Both the position numbers and the translations under genes were made by a program. Under the pieces are notes generated by a model, which made no database searches, was not told the origin of the DNA, and saw only the letters and a program-made list of their open reading frames with translations. This document shows, one piece after another, positions 24,238 through 32,925 of a stretch of 64,000 nucleotides of DNA (positions are counted from its first letter, which is position 1; each line of letters begins with the position of its first letter). Source of the DNA: CAZWDL01 sp964632995 (lineage in GTDB: Bacteria > Bacteroidota > Bacteroidia > Chitinophagales > Saprospiraceae); assembly GCA_964632995.1 (NCBI GenBank), contig CAZWDL010000013.1, positions 1 to 64,000 on the forward strand, read 5' to 3'.

Positions 24238-26487
24238 TTAATTGGACAATACTAACTTCTTGACTATTACCGCTTCTTCCACCTGGATTTTGACAAAGTA
24301 GACGCCGGGGGGCAGCGAAGACACCTTTAGCGAAAGCGAAGGGCCCGTCCAGGACTGTTCCAGCACGCGCATTCCGGCGCTGTTGAGCAGGGTAGCTCTT
24401 TTCTCCCGGGCATCCGCCCGGTTTCCTTCCAGCGTGATGGTCACTCTATCCATGGCGGGGTTGGGCAGAAGGCGGAAATCAAATCGCTGTACCGGTTGAT
24501 CGGCCGCCACCATCAGGTCTGACTGCAGGCTGGTCTGGTACAGGGCGATGCCGCCTCTGGCGTTCCCCACGGCCAGCTCAAGCCATCCGTCCCGGTCGAT
24601 ATCGGCCAGCGCCGGATGGCTGCGAAACCCTTCCCGGATCCGGCCCCAGTCGGGATTGGTCAGGGTGAATGCATTGTAGAGATTGCCCTCTACAGCTCCG
24701 TACAGCTCGACCTTACCTTCATCCGTTCCTGTAAGCAACAAGGGATTATCCCCCTGTCTGAGCAGGACCGGGGCGCTGAACCCGACGGTGGACCCCGGAA
24801 TGCGGGTGTCTACCTGGCCGAGGAAAAAAGTATTCGGGCCGACCTCCGGGTCCGCTTCGAAAGACGGATTACCGGCAGCTCCCTGATTTTGGAAATAATT
24901 GATGTTGCCGTTGCGCTCCCCCGCGATGATATCGTGCAGGCCGTCACCGTTGAGGTCTGCTATTGCCGGCGTGCTGCTCAGGCCCACGTCAATGCCCTGA
25001 AAAGGATACTGCCAGGGGCCGAATTGCAAGGGACGCCCCGTCCCCCCGACGTTCTCGGCGTAGAACAAGCCTCCCTGCTCCTCTCCTACCAGAATATCGA
25101 GATCGCCGTCCCCGTCGAGATCGCCGAAAGCCGGCGCATATTGGTAATGCTCCGGATTAAAGCGGGAAAGGCCCAGGTAATCCTCATCAACCAGTTCGTA
25201 GCGGGGTTGTGAGGGGGTACCGGTATTTTCGAAAAGGAACAAGGATGCCGGTCGCTCGCCCGGTTCATTAAAACGAAAGCCGTTGCCGATGATCAGGTCG
25301 GTCAATCCGTCAGCGTTATAGTCCACAAAAGCGGGATGCGCACCGAAGCCCAGGTCGAGCATCTGGTCAGCGAGAAAATCGGTTTGCCGGAATTCGAAGC
25401 GTGGAACGCCGGTGTTGCCTACATTTTCATAGTACCAGATCACCTCTTTGTTTTCCGACTCCTGTCGGGCATTGGGGCTTACGGCCAGATCCTTTTCTCC
25501 ATCGCCGTTCAGATCCAGGTAAAAAGCCGCCGGAAAGAAGGGCAGGTTTACCGGACGTTCACTCGGAAAATTGAGGTTCTGCTCATCAATCCAGGCTTGG
25601 GTACAAGTTCCGCCGTTATGCAGGAAATTGACAGCCGGAAAAGACAGGTCGCCGAGCAGCAGCTCCCGGTCATCGTCGCCGTCGGCATCAAAAGTCAGCA
25701 AGGTAGATCCCGCGTGGCGTACGCTGACCGGAGGGCGGCCGTCAAGGGCCGTGGCACACGCTCCCGGGTTATCGGCCAGATCGACCTCCGGGGTGATGCC
25801 GCTTTCGAACACCCCGCCCCAGCAGTCGTCACCCAGCTCGAAGATCAGGCTGTCGAGGCCATAAGCTCGTTCAACTGACTGGTTCTGGTAGAGTTCGATG
25901 TAGCCGCCCGCCGCGTTGAAAGTCAGCACATCGAGGTCGCCGTCACAGTCCAGGTCATCTACAGCCGGGTAGTCGATATTGCTGACAAAAAGCTGGGTGC
26001 GGCCGCCGCCGGGCAGGTAAAAATAAATGATGTTGTTCGGATCGGGGAAAGAAAAGCGGCGGAAAGCCAGGTGTCCGTCCTCGTAAAACCCGGTATATAC
26101 CTTAATGCCACCAATGCCGGGTACATCTGAATAGGCAAAAATATCGGCTGCGCCGTCCCGGTTGTAATCGCGCAGGAGTATCCAGTTTTGTATATCGGGA
26201 AAGTATTGGGCATATTTTGGTGCGAAGACCCAGCGATTATTTTGGCGAACAAAGGGCAGGTGGACCTGGCCGCTGCGATCGAACAGGTAGAGGTCCTGCA
26301 CCCCATCACCGTTGAAGTCGACCGCCGATAGTTGGGGGTTGTTCAGCCCTCCCGTCAGGGCCAGAGGCAGCGGTTCTTCGTTTTGTACGAAGGGAACGGA
26401 CAAACGCTCAAAAGACTGCGCCGGCAGGACGCCGGTTGAGCTTGTCAGTAGAAAGAAAAAGAAGGAGATATACTTCCTGCTCCGCAT
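24238..26487 (-). CDS. FG-GAP/VCBS-repeat protein with T9SS sorting domain
   Basis: A 749-residue secreted protein: signal peptide (about 1-23), then at least nine Ca2+-binding-type repeats of the DxNxDGxxDL form (for example DFNGDGVQDLYLFD, DYNRDGAADIFAYS, DLNGDGEKDLAVS, DYNADGLTDLIIGN, DLDGDGDLDILVGE, DLNGDGLHDIIAGE, DIDRDGWLELAVGN), which build FG-GAP/VCBS beta-propellers. The C-terminal 80 residues (FDFRLLPNPAMDRVTITLEG ... PPGVYFVKIQ ... VKKLVLSN) are a type A T9SS sorting domain, so the protein is exported across the outer membrane and attached or released. It is probably a surface adhesin or matrix protein. It lies alone on the minus strand. Confidence 0.93.
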   Translation of the reverse strand: MRSRKYISFFFFLLTSSTGVLPAQSFERLSVPFVQNEEPLPLALTGGLNNPQLSAVDFNGDGVQDLYLFDRSGQVHLPFVRQNNRWVFAPKYAQYFPDIQNWILLRDYNRDGAADIFAYSDVPGIGGIKVYTGFYEDGHLAFRRFSFPDPNNIIYFYLPGGGRTQLFVSNIDYPAVDDLDCDGDLDVLTFNAAGGYIELYQNQSVERAYGLDSLIFELGDDCWGGVFESGITPEVDLADNPGACATALDGRPPVSVRHAGSTLLTFDADGDDDRELLLGDLSFPAVNFLHNGGTCTQAWIDEQNLNFPSERPVNLPFFPAAFYLDLNGDGEKDLAVSPNARQESENKEVIWYYENVGNTGVPRFEFRQTDFLADQMLDLGFGAHPAFVDYNADGLTDLIIGNGFRFNEPGERPASLFLFENTGTPSQPRYELVDEDYLGLSRFNPEHYQYAPAFGDLDGDGDLDILVGEEQGGLFYAENVGGTGRPLQFGPWQYPFQGIDVGLSSTPAIADLNGDGLHDIIAGERNGNINYFQNQGAAGNPSFEADPEVGPNTFFLGQVDTRIPGSTVGFSAPVLLRQGDNPLLLTGTDEGKVELYGAVEGNLYNAFTLTNPDWGRIREGFRSHPALADIDRDGWLELAVGNARGGIALYQTSLQSDLMVAADQPVQRFDFRLLPNPAMDRVTITLEGNRADAREKRATLLNSAGMRVLEQSWTGPSLSLKVSSLPPGVYFVKIQVEEAVIVKKLVLSN

Positions 26488-26588
26488 ACTTCAGTTCGAT
26501 TTTTAGTGAATTATTTGTTTCTTCGCTGGACGGCAAATTCAGAATATCTTTTTTTATGGCCTGCCGATAATACTAACAACCTTACAAA

Positions 26589-28640
26589 ATGAAAAACCTT
26601 TGCTGGATCACAGGGCTGCTTATCTTTTTCCTGCCCTTCTCTGTCTTCACGCAAACCGACAGCGCATCCACTTTTGAAACTGCCCTGGAACGCTATTTGC
26701 TCAGTACTGAAGAAGGGCAGCTGATTTTTAATGCTGAAGACAGGCAAGGCGCCGCAAATATAAGGATCAACCGGGAACCGGTGGCCCTGCAGTTTCGCGA
26801 TGGCCAGGCCGTCTATCCCTTTGAAACGACCGACCGGGGAGAACTGTTGCTGATTGAAAGCCAGGAAGGCTATCGACTATACCACATTGCCCGGGCCGAC
26901 GACGGGTTCCGGGTGCGCCGCATTGCCCTGTGGCTCTCCATTGTACCGCCTTTGCTCGCCATATTACTCGCGCTGATGTTCCGGGAAGTCGTCGTCTCGC
27001 TTTTTGTCGGCGTATGGGCCGGCGCCTTTATCGCCGGCGGCATGCGGGTCGACTCCCTGTACTACCTGGTCTTGTCTTTCCTGCAGGTAGTGGAAAAGTA
27101 CGTCATCAGCGCGCTCAACGACAGCGGGCATTTGTCGGTTATCGTCTTTTCCCTGTTTATCGGTGGAATGGTAGCAATCATTTCGCGCAACGGCGGCATG
27201 GCGGGCGTGGTGGCTTCCCTGTCGCGATATGCCCAATCGGCCCGCAGTGCCCAGTTTATCACCTGGCTACTGGGCGTGGCTATCTTTTTTGACGACTATG
27301 CCAATACCCTTATCGTCGGTAATACTATGCGATCGGTGACGGACAAGTTTCACATCTCCCGGGAAAAGCTGGCTTATATCGTCGACAGTACAGCTGCTCC
27401 GGTGGCGGCCGTCGCCTTCATCACCACCTGGATCGGCGCGGAGCTGGGCTATATAGACGACGGCGTGGAAACCCTGCGCGGTTTTGATTTCGATATGACC
27501 GCCTACGCCATTTTCATCAATTCTCTGAAGTATTCTTTTTATCCCGTACTTACGCTGATTTTCATTCTTATTCTGGTTTTTCTGCGCCGCGACTACGGGC
27601 AAATGTACCAGGCTGAGGTCCGCGCCCGCCACACCGGGGAGGTCCTTTCCAGCCTTTCGGCAAAAGGAGGCGGCAACGAGCTCGAAGACCTCGATCCCGT
27701 CGAGGGCGCCCCTATCCGCTGGTACAATGCTTTCCTTCCCGTTCTTTTAGTCATCCTGATGACCATATTTGGGCTGGTTGACACCGGTTTCTCAGCCACT
27801 TACAATGAACTGATTGCCAATGGAATAAGCCTTCCTTCCCAAAGCTGGGGGACCATCTGGGCTAATATGGGCCCCGTGCTGGCCGGTGAAGAGCCCAGTT
27901 TTCTGCTGAAAGTAGGCAAGCTCATCGGCAATGCCGATTCTTACGTAGCCCTGCTATGGTCTTCGCTGTCGGGTGTCCTGCTGGCCATCATCCTGACGCT
28001 GGCCGGCCGTATCATGACGCTGATCGAAACAATCAACAGCCTGATCACCGGGTTCAAGACTATGCTTCCGGCGCTGATCATTCTGACACTGGCCTGGTCG
28101 CTCGCCGCTACGACAGAAGAGCTGCATACGGCCACTTACCTGACCCTGGCGCTGCAGAACAGCATCAACCCTTACCTGATGCCGGTCATCATCTTCATCC
28201 TGGCCGCGACCATTTCCTTCTCTACCGGTTCCAGTTGGAGCACCATGGCTATCCTCTACCCCATTGCTATTCCAACTACCTGGGCCATCTGCCGCACGCA
28301 GGGCATCGATCCGGATATCTCACTGGAGATCCTGCTCAACGTCATCGCCGTCGTTCTCGCCGCTTCTGTAATGGGCGATCATTGTTCCCCGATTTCCGAT
28401 ACCACTATCCTCAGCTCACTGGCCTCCGACTGTAATCACATCGATCACGTACGTACGCAGCTGCCTTACGCCCTGACGGTCGGCGCTGTGGCCATCACTG
28501 CCGGCGGTTTGTCAACCTATCTCGGCGGCGGGTGGCTGATCTGTATTTTGCTGCTCCTGGCAGGCATCGCCATCCTCTTTGTCTTCGCTCTTCGGGTAGG
28601 AAAAAGAGTGGAGGATTATGAAGGGGAAGTTGGGGGGTAG
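26589..28640 (+). CDS. NhaC-family Na+/H+ antiporter with extra N-terminal periplasmic domain
   Basis: A 683-residue antiporter. Residues 1-21 are a signal peptide (MKNLCWITGLLIFFLPFSVF), followed by about 95 residues of soluble, probably periplasmic domain of unknown family, and then the NhaC core: LWLSIVPPLLAILLALMFREVVVSLFVGVWAG, SRNGGMAGVV, FFDDYANTLIVGNTMR, STAAPVAAVAFITTWIG and VMGDHCSPISDTTILSS, with about twelve helices. These are the NhaC signature segments, including the ion-binding DDYAN and DHCSPISDTT loops. The core length (about 565) is normal. The extra domain is unusual. It converges with the zinc-ribbon gene. Confidence 0.9.
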   Translation: MKNLCWITGLLIFFLPFSVFTQTDSASTFETALERYLLSTEEGQLIFNAEDRQGAANIRINREPVALQFRDGQAVYPFETTDRGELLLIESQEGYRLYHIARADDGFRVRRIALWLSIVPPLLAILLALMFREVVVSLFVGVWAGAFIAGGMRVDSLYYLVLSFLQVVEKYVISALNDSGHLSVIVFSLFIGGMVAIISRNGGMAGVVASLSRYAQSARSAQFITWLLGVAIFFDDYANTLIVGNTMRSVTDKFHISREKLAYIVDSTAAPVAAVAFITTWIGAELGYIDDGVETLRGFDFDMTAYAIFINSLKYSFYPVLTLIFILILVFLRRDYGQMYQAEVRARHTGEVLSSLSAKGGGNELEDLDPVEGAPIRWYNAFLPVLLVILMTIFGLVDTGFSATYNELIANGISLPSQSWGTIWANMGPVLAGEEPSFLLKVGKLIGNADSYVALLWSSLSGVLLAIILTLAGRIMTLIETINSLITGFKTMLPALIILTLAWSLAATTEELHTATYLTLALQNSINPYLMPVIIFILAATISFSTGSSWSTMAILYPIAIPTTWAICRTQGIDPDISLEILLNVIAVVLAASVMGDHCSPISDTTILSSLASDCNHIDHVRTQLPYALTVGAVAITAGGLSTYLGGGWLICILLLLAGIAILFVFALRVGKRVEDYEGEVGG

Positions 28641-28715
28641 GGTTTGAGTATCGGGCATGGACACTCGACTATTTCCTCTTAATTCCGTAAACAGCAGCCT
28701 GAAGCGAGGAAATTA

Positions 28716-28732
28716 CGGGACCAGAAGTCCCG
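28716..28732. terminator. Small hairpin between converging genes
   Basis: CGGGAC-CAGAA-GTCCCG with a CTTTAT flank separates the convergent NhaC and zinc-ribbon genes. The T-run is weak, so termination is only a possibility. Confidence 0.35.
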
Positions 28733-28737
28733 CTTTA

Positions 28738-29580
28738 TCAACCGAACCACCTCTTCAGCCTGCGCATCAGCTTGAGCACTTTGACATTGAGGGAAGGGTT
28801 GACATTGAAAAAGTGGCCGTTGATAGTGATCCAGTCTTTTTCACGCCGGACGGTCTTTATTCGCGGGTAGGTAAGCTGGCGGGCTTTCTGCAGATGCGCT
28901 TTCCAGTACAAGGCCTTTTCGGTAAAGGCAAATCCCTCGCGGCAAGTGCCCAGCAGACTTTGATCACAGATAAAGAAAATGCGTTCATTTTTTTCCGGAA
29001 AGAGGAAGTTTTTTCCGGCATTTCGCAGCAGTTCCGGGGGAAGGGTGAGAAATTCGGATAAGAAATAGACCTGCTCGTCTTCATGTTCAAAATCCAGATA
29101 ATCCAATATGGTACGGTGAAGGTCGACTTCTTCCAGGCCTTTTCCCTGATACTTGAGGATAGCCGGCGGTAACTGAATTGTATTAATGTCCCGGCAATAA
29201 TGGATGAGGAAGAAGTCGAGCAGTTCGTCAAAGCTGAGGCCAATCAAAAGCTGAATACGTACACGATCCACCCCATATGTCGCTACCGCCCGGCGGATTT
29301 CTTCGGACAGTTGCTCTACGCGCAATTGCACGGTATTTATAAACTCACACTCCTGCAGGCGTTTGAAGTAAGCGTCCACCGGAGTTTCGGGTTGTTCTTC
29401 CGCGACCTGCGCCCGCAGGCGCGCGAAAAATTGCTGTTGCAATTGCGGTCCCAGAGCCGCTTCCAGGTCCAGCTGCTCCCGGGTCGCCGATCCTACAAAA
29501 TGAATCTGCGGCGCCCCACAGTGACTGCAATACCGGGCCGCATCGGGGAGCATTGTTCCACACTGATGACACTGCTTCAT
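28738..29580 (-). CDS. Zinc-ribbon protein with C-terminal PH-like domain
   Basis: A 280-residue cytoplasmic protein. It starts with a CxxC...CxxC zinc ribbon (C4, C7, C18, C21; MKQCHQCGTMLPDAARYCSHCG), continues with a helical middle (about 25-175), and ends in a beta-rich region (KNFLFPEKNERIFFICDQSL, then GFAFTEKALYWK, TYPRIKTVRREKDWITINGH) that resembles bacterial PH-like domains. I chose ATG 29580, which puts the zinc ribbon at the N terminus; the longer frame to 29649 adds no conserved sequence. Function unknown; the layout suggests a regulatory or scaffold protein. Confidence 0.8.
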   Translation of the reverse strand: MKQCHQCGTMLPDAARYCSHCGAPQIHFVGSATREQLDLEAALGPQLQQQFFARLRAQVAEEQPETPVDAYFKRLQECEFINTVQLRVEQLSEEIRRAVATYGVDRVRIQLLIGLSFDELLDFFLIHYCRDINTIQLPPAILKYQGKGLEEVDLHRTILDYLDFEHEDEQVYFLSEFLTLPPELLRNAGKNFLFPEKNERIFFICDQSLLGTCREGFAFTEKALYWKAHLQKARQLTYPRIKTVRREKDWITINGHFFNVNPSLNVKVLKLMRRLKRWFG

Positions 29581-29733
29581 AGGAAGCGAAGATAGGGATT
29601 CTGTATCTAATTGGAATACAAGGTATGAACGCTTCGCTGCACAAATCATTTCCTTAACCCGGATTAAATCAGCCGTCCTGTCAAACCAAGTCAGGTATTA
29701 ATTGTTACCCCCGTGTGAAAAAATCAGCTAGTT

Positions 29734-29925
29734 TTGCCAAAACAGAAAAAGAAAAGCCATTTGCCGGAGAAAATATGCGCCCATTGCGCCCGTCCTTTTC
29801 GCTGGCGTAAAAAGTGGGCTTCTTGTTGGGGGGAGGTGAAATACTGCAGCAAGCGATGCAGCAGTGCAGCAAGAAACAAACGACGCCGGCCATCCGGCGA
29901 ATCCTATTTGAACCATCCAATATGA
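29734..29925 (+). CDS. DUF2256 small zinc-binding protein
   Basis: A 63-residue DUF2256 protein. It shows the family pattern: LPEKICAHCARPFRWRKKW then VKYCSKRC, with the four likely zinc ligands C15, C18, C38 and C42. DUF2256 genes usually accompany cryptochrome/photolyase genes, but none is here. The start is uncertain: the frame has no ATG and I chose TTG 29734, which is also inside TAGTTTTG (29729-29736), a -7-like block. The last codon overlaps the start of the oxidase-subunit gene (ATGA 29922-29925), so translation is coupled. Confidence 0.75.
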   Translation: MPKQKKKSHLPEKICAHCARPFRWRKKWASCWGEVKYCSKRCSSAARNKRRRPSGESYLNHPI

Positions 29926-30560
29926 CTGATACGCCAAACGACAAGATGCGGAAGGAAGAAGCTTACAAAGAATACAGCAACTTTGCTTTTCACCCTTACA
30001 ATGTGTTGTTATTTCTGGTGCTGTTCAGTATTACAGCCTTGTTTTTGGCTTTCTCAGTAGCCTTTATTTACACCAGGATGCAAAGTGATCTGCCGCCGGT
30101 ACAATTACCGCCCATCTTTTTATTCAACACGCTGATCCTGATCGGCAGCAGCGGCACGCTCATCTGGGCCAAACGTTCGTTCAAAGCCGATAACACCCGG
30201 CAATACCAACAGGCGTTAATCGCTACCATGATCTTGTCGGTCCTTTTTCTCATCGTCCAGTTTATCGGATGGCGGCAACTTTTCACCCAGGAAATATTCA
30301 TTCATACGGACAATTCCGCCTCCTATCTTTACGTCATCTCCGGGTTGCACTTTGCTCACGTCATTGCCGGGCTGCCCTTTCTGGGCGTTTTTCTCTGGCA
30401 GGCTTACAAGCGCATGAAAGAACCGGTGAGCGTACTCGTCTATTTTTCCGATCCGGAAAAACGGCTGAAGCTCCGCCTTTTAACTATTTACTGGCATTTC
30501 ATTGACGGCCTTTGGATCTACCTCGTATTGTTTTTCTGGATCAACAACCTCCTTCGCTAA
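29922..30560 (+). CDS. Cytochrome c oxidase subunit III-like protein
   Basis: A 212-residue membrane protein with five hydrophobic segments, of the haem-copper oxidase subunit III family. Key segments: HPYNVLLFLVLFSITALFLA, LFNTLILIGSSGTLIWAKRSF, YLYVISGLHFAHVIAGLPFL (helix with HxxHV) and YWHFIDGLWIYLVLFFWI. Subunit III normally sits in the inner membrane beside subunits I and II; neither is in the window. I start at ATG 29922, which is the family start and overlaps the DUF2256 stop by ATGA; the longer frame from 29814 only reads through DUF2256 in another frame. Confidence 0.88.
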   Translation: MTDTPNDKMRKEEAYKEYSNFAFHPYNVLLFLVLFSITALFLAFSVAFIYTRMQSDLPPVQLPPIFLFNTLILIGSSGTLIWAKRSFKADNTRQYQQALIATMILSVLFLIVQFIGWRQLFTQEIFIHTDNSASYLYVISGLHFAHVIAGLPFLGVFLWQAYKRMKEPVSVLVYFSDPEKRLKLRLLTIYWHFIDGLWIYLVLFFWINNLLR

Positions 30561-30569
30561 GGTCCGGGC

Positions 30570-30601
30570 TTGTTCTTTCCAAAGTAATAATATTATCTTT
30601 G
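30570..30601 (+). promoter_or_regulatory. Bacteroidota-type promoter upstream of the TlpA-like gene
   Basis: TTG (30570-30572), 21-nt spacer, TATCTTTG (30594-30601). The next plus-strand gene starts at 30806, which would give a 200-nt leader; a second, weaker TATATTTTG lies at 30758-30766. Confidence 0.4.
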
Positions 30602-30805
30602 TATTCCTGCTCGTCAGCCAGGCAAAGCAATAGCTTACCGGCACATCCGGGAGGTATTGTGTCGCAGGGCGGACCCTTAGCCGCTATACCCGGATATGTC
30701 GCATTAAAGAAAGAGGGATTCAGGGGCAGGGCTGACAATAATTTTCGGAAAGATGCGTATATTTTGCGTCCATATCATAAACCGTGCTAAACAAATCAAA
30801 TCCGT

Positions 30806-31930
30806 ATGAACATGAGAACTATTTTCAAGCTCCCCTTACTGTTGTTCATTGCGCTGACGACCTGGCAATGTAACCAAAAAGTGGAGGGAACAGTCATCCA
30901 GGGTGATATTGAAAATGCCGCCAACCTGCAGATTTTTGTCGACCGCGTCATCATCGGTAAGGCCAATAGCGTGCTCGACAAAGCTGACATCGATGGTTCC
31001 GGGCATTTTGAAATCGCCTTTCCCGAAGGTCTGGAGGCCGGCGTTTACAACCTGCGTATCGGCGCCAAGCGCGTTCAGTTTGTCCTCGACGGCTCCGAAG
31101 GGCTCCTCGAAATGCAAGGGGACCTGAGTACGCTGCAGAACTACGATTTCGAGGTCAGCGGCAGTGATGACACCCGGGCCTTCGTCCAATTCATGCAAGG
31201 GCTTCTTAAACGGGAATACAGTTCGGAAGACATCAACAACTTCATCGATACTACTCGGAATGCCGCCATGGGCGCCTTTGTGGCCTATCAGGCCTTGGGC
31301 CCGCGTGGTGAGTTCCTCGATATTCATAAGGCGGCCCAATCCAAACTGGCGGCCGCCCACCCCGACTCGGAAATGGCTTCTGAGTACAGCAAATTCATCT
31401 CCGCGGTAGAAACACAGTACCAGGCCCGCATGGCCAACGAGCGCATCAAGGTAGGCCAACCCGCTCCCGATATCGAGCTTTCCGGCCCCAATGGCGAGCG
31501 CTACGCCCTCTCCGATTTGAAAGGAAAAATCGTTTTACTCGACTTCTGGGCCAGCTGGTGCGGCCCCTGCCGCCGCGAAAATCCCAATGTGGTGGAAGTA
31601 TACAAGAAATACAAGGACCAGGGCTTTACCGTCTTCAGCGTATCACTTGACGGACTGGACTCTCGCAGCAAGGCCCGGTTTTCTTCCGAAGAACAGGTAC
31701 AAAAAATGATTGATCGCTCCCGCGATCGCTGGGTCGGGGCTATCGAGCAGGACGGACTGATCTGGGAAAACCATGTCAGCGATCTCAAGAAGTGGGAATC
31801 GGCGCCGGCCGCTACCTACGGTGTACGGGGTATTCCCAAGACCTTCCTCATTGATCGCGAAGGCAAGATTGCAGAGATCGGACTGCGGGGCGCGGCTCAG
31901 ATTGAGCGGGCGCTGCAGAAATATCTGTAG
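30806..31930 (+). CDS. TlpA-like thioredoxin-fold lipoprotein with DUF4369-like domain
   Basis: A 374-residue lipoprotein: signal peptide with lipid cysteine C22 (LTTWQC), an N-terminal DUF4369-type beta domain (about 25-130, GTVIQGDIENAANLQIFVD...), a helical linker and a TlpA/ResA thioredoxin domain (about 218-374) with KIVLLDFWASWCGPCRREN (C252, C255) and the cis-proline loop GIPKTFLID. The fold is membrane-anchored in the periplasm and probably reduces or isomerises disulfides. This domain order is very common in Bacteroidota. Stand-alone plus-strand gene. Confidence 0.9.
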   Translation: MNMRTIFKLPLLLFIALTTWQCNQKVEGTVIQGDIENAANLQIFVDRVIIGKANSVLDKADIDGSGHFEIAFPEGLEAGVYNLRIGAKRVQFVLDGSEGLLEMQGDLSTLQNYDFEVSGSDDTRAFVQFMQGLLKREYSSEDINNFIDTTRNAAMGAFVAYQALGPRGEFLDIHKAAQSKLAAAHPDSEMASEYSKFISAVETQYQARMANERIKVGQPAPDIELSGPNGERYALSDLKGKIVLLDFWASWCGPCRRENPNVVEVYKKYKDQGFTVFSVSLDGLDSRSKARFSSEEQVQKMIDRSRDRWVGAIEQDGLIWENHVSDLKKWESAPAATYGVRGIPKTFLIDREGKIAEIGLRGAAQIERALQKYL

Positions 31931-32118
31931 CGTTTAAAGTTTACCGGTTTATTCACCCCCGATCTCGCGGAATGCGCCGAGCTCGCACAGAGTGCTGTTT
32001 TTACCTCTCTCTGCGCGAACTCAGCCTTCTCCGCGTCCTCTGTGCAGTGATCTTTTCGTGAGCTCAGCGAAACGTTACCATCGCATAGTTTAAAAGTTTA
32101 ACGTTCCGGTCCCTGGTC
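31931..32118. other. Gap with a dispersed-repeat-like fragment
   Basis: Contains CTCTGCGCGAACTCAGCC and TTCTCCGCGTCCTCTGTGC, wording typical of dispersed non-coding repeat fragments in Bacteroidota, and the flanks GTTTAAAGTTTA (31933-31944) and AGTTTAAAAGTTTAAC (about 32087-32102), which resemble the ends of the elements at 39022 and 51946. No gene. Confidence 0.35.
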
Positions 32119-32904
32119 CTACTCCTTATTTTCTCCTTCCCGCCGTTGCCGGTAGCGCAACACAGCGCTGATAATTCCCGTCGCTACCGCGGCGTTGAGT
32201 GACTCGGCGCCGCCGCCGGGGCCAGCCGGTATACGAAGGCGATGGGTCAAGCGGGGCAGTAGCGTCGAAGAGATCCCCTGCGCTTCGTTGCCGATGATCA
32301 TCAGCCCGTGTCCCGGTAGAGGGGTTTCAAAGACGTCCTCTCCCTCGAGCACAGCGCCCAGAACAGGAAGCGCGGGCCGGTTTTTCAGCAATTCGGGGAG
32401 TGAGGCGATAACTGCGCGGACCCGCATAAAAGCCCCCATGGAGGCTTGAATTACTTTGGGATTATAAACATCCGCACAATCCACCGAACAGTACACATTG
32501 CGGATCCCAAACCAGTCGGCAATTCGCAAGATGGTCCCCAGGTTTCCGGGGTCGCGAATGCCGTCGAGATAGAGAGCGTAATTTGTTTCCAGACTTTCCC
32601 GGCGGATGTCCCATCCGGGTATGTCTGCAACTGCCAGTACCTGATTAGGGGTGGTCAGGCTGCTGATCTTTTTGAGTTCGCCGGGGCTGATCTCATGAAT
32701 TTTTTCTTCCGGCAAGATCCGTGCAGGACTACGCTCCCGCAACCAGTCCGGCAAAGCGTATAAGGCCTCAATGGCTACTTCTTGCTGGTCTAATAATTCG
32801 GTCACCATTTTGTCCCCTTCGACTACGAATTTGTTATACTTTTGCCTGAACTTCTTCCGTTGAAGGGACCGGAGCCACTTGATACTAGTTTTTGACAAGG
32901 CCAT
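32119..32904 (-). CDS. SpoU/TrmH-family RNA 2'-O-methyltransferase
   Basis: A 261-residue RNA methyltransferase of the RlmB/TrmH (SPOUT) class. The N-terminal part (about 1-90, with FVVEGDKMVTELL) is the L30e-like RNA-binding domain; the C-terminal SPOUT domain has motif 1 LYLDGIRDPGNLGTILRIAD, motif 2 GLMIIGNEAQGIS and motif 3 RIPAGPGGGAESLNAAVATGI (the trefoil-knot SAM site). The likely target is a ribose in 23S rRNA or tRNA. It is divergent from tamL, as is common in Bacteroidota. Confidence 0.92.
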   Translation of the reverse strand: MALSKTSIKWLRSLQRKKFRQKYNKFVVEGDKMVTELLDQQEVAIEALYALPDWLRERSPARILPEEKIHEISPGELKKISSLTTPNQVLAVADIPGWDIRRESLETNYALYLDGIRDPGNLGTILRIADWFGIRNVYCSVDCADVYNPKVIQASMGAFMRVRAVIASLPELLKNRPALPVLGAVLEGEDVFETPLPGHGLMIIGNEAQGISSTLLPRLTHRLRIPAGPGGGAESLNAAVATGIISAVLRYRQRREGENKE

Positions 32905-32911
32905 ATTTTTG
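32879..32911 (+). promoter_or_regulatory. Candidate promoter for the TamL gene
   Basis: TTG (32879-32881), 22-nt spacer, TATTTTTG (32904-32911), 15 nt before ATG 32926. It overlaps the 5' end of the divergent methyltransferase. Confidence 0.35.
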
Positions 32912-32925
32912 CTTATTGAATCAAC

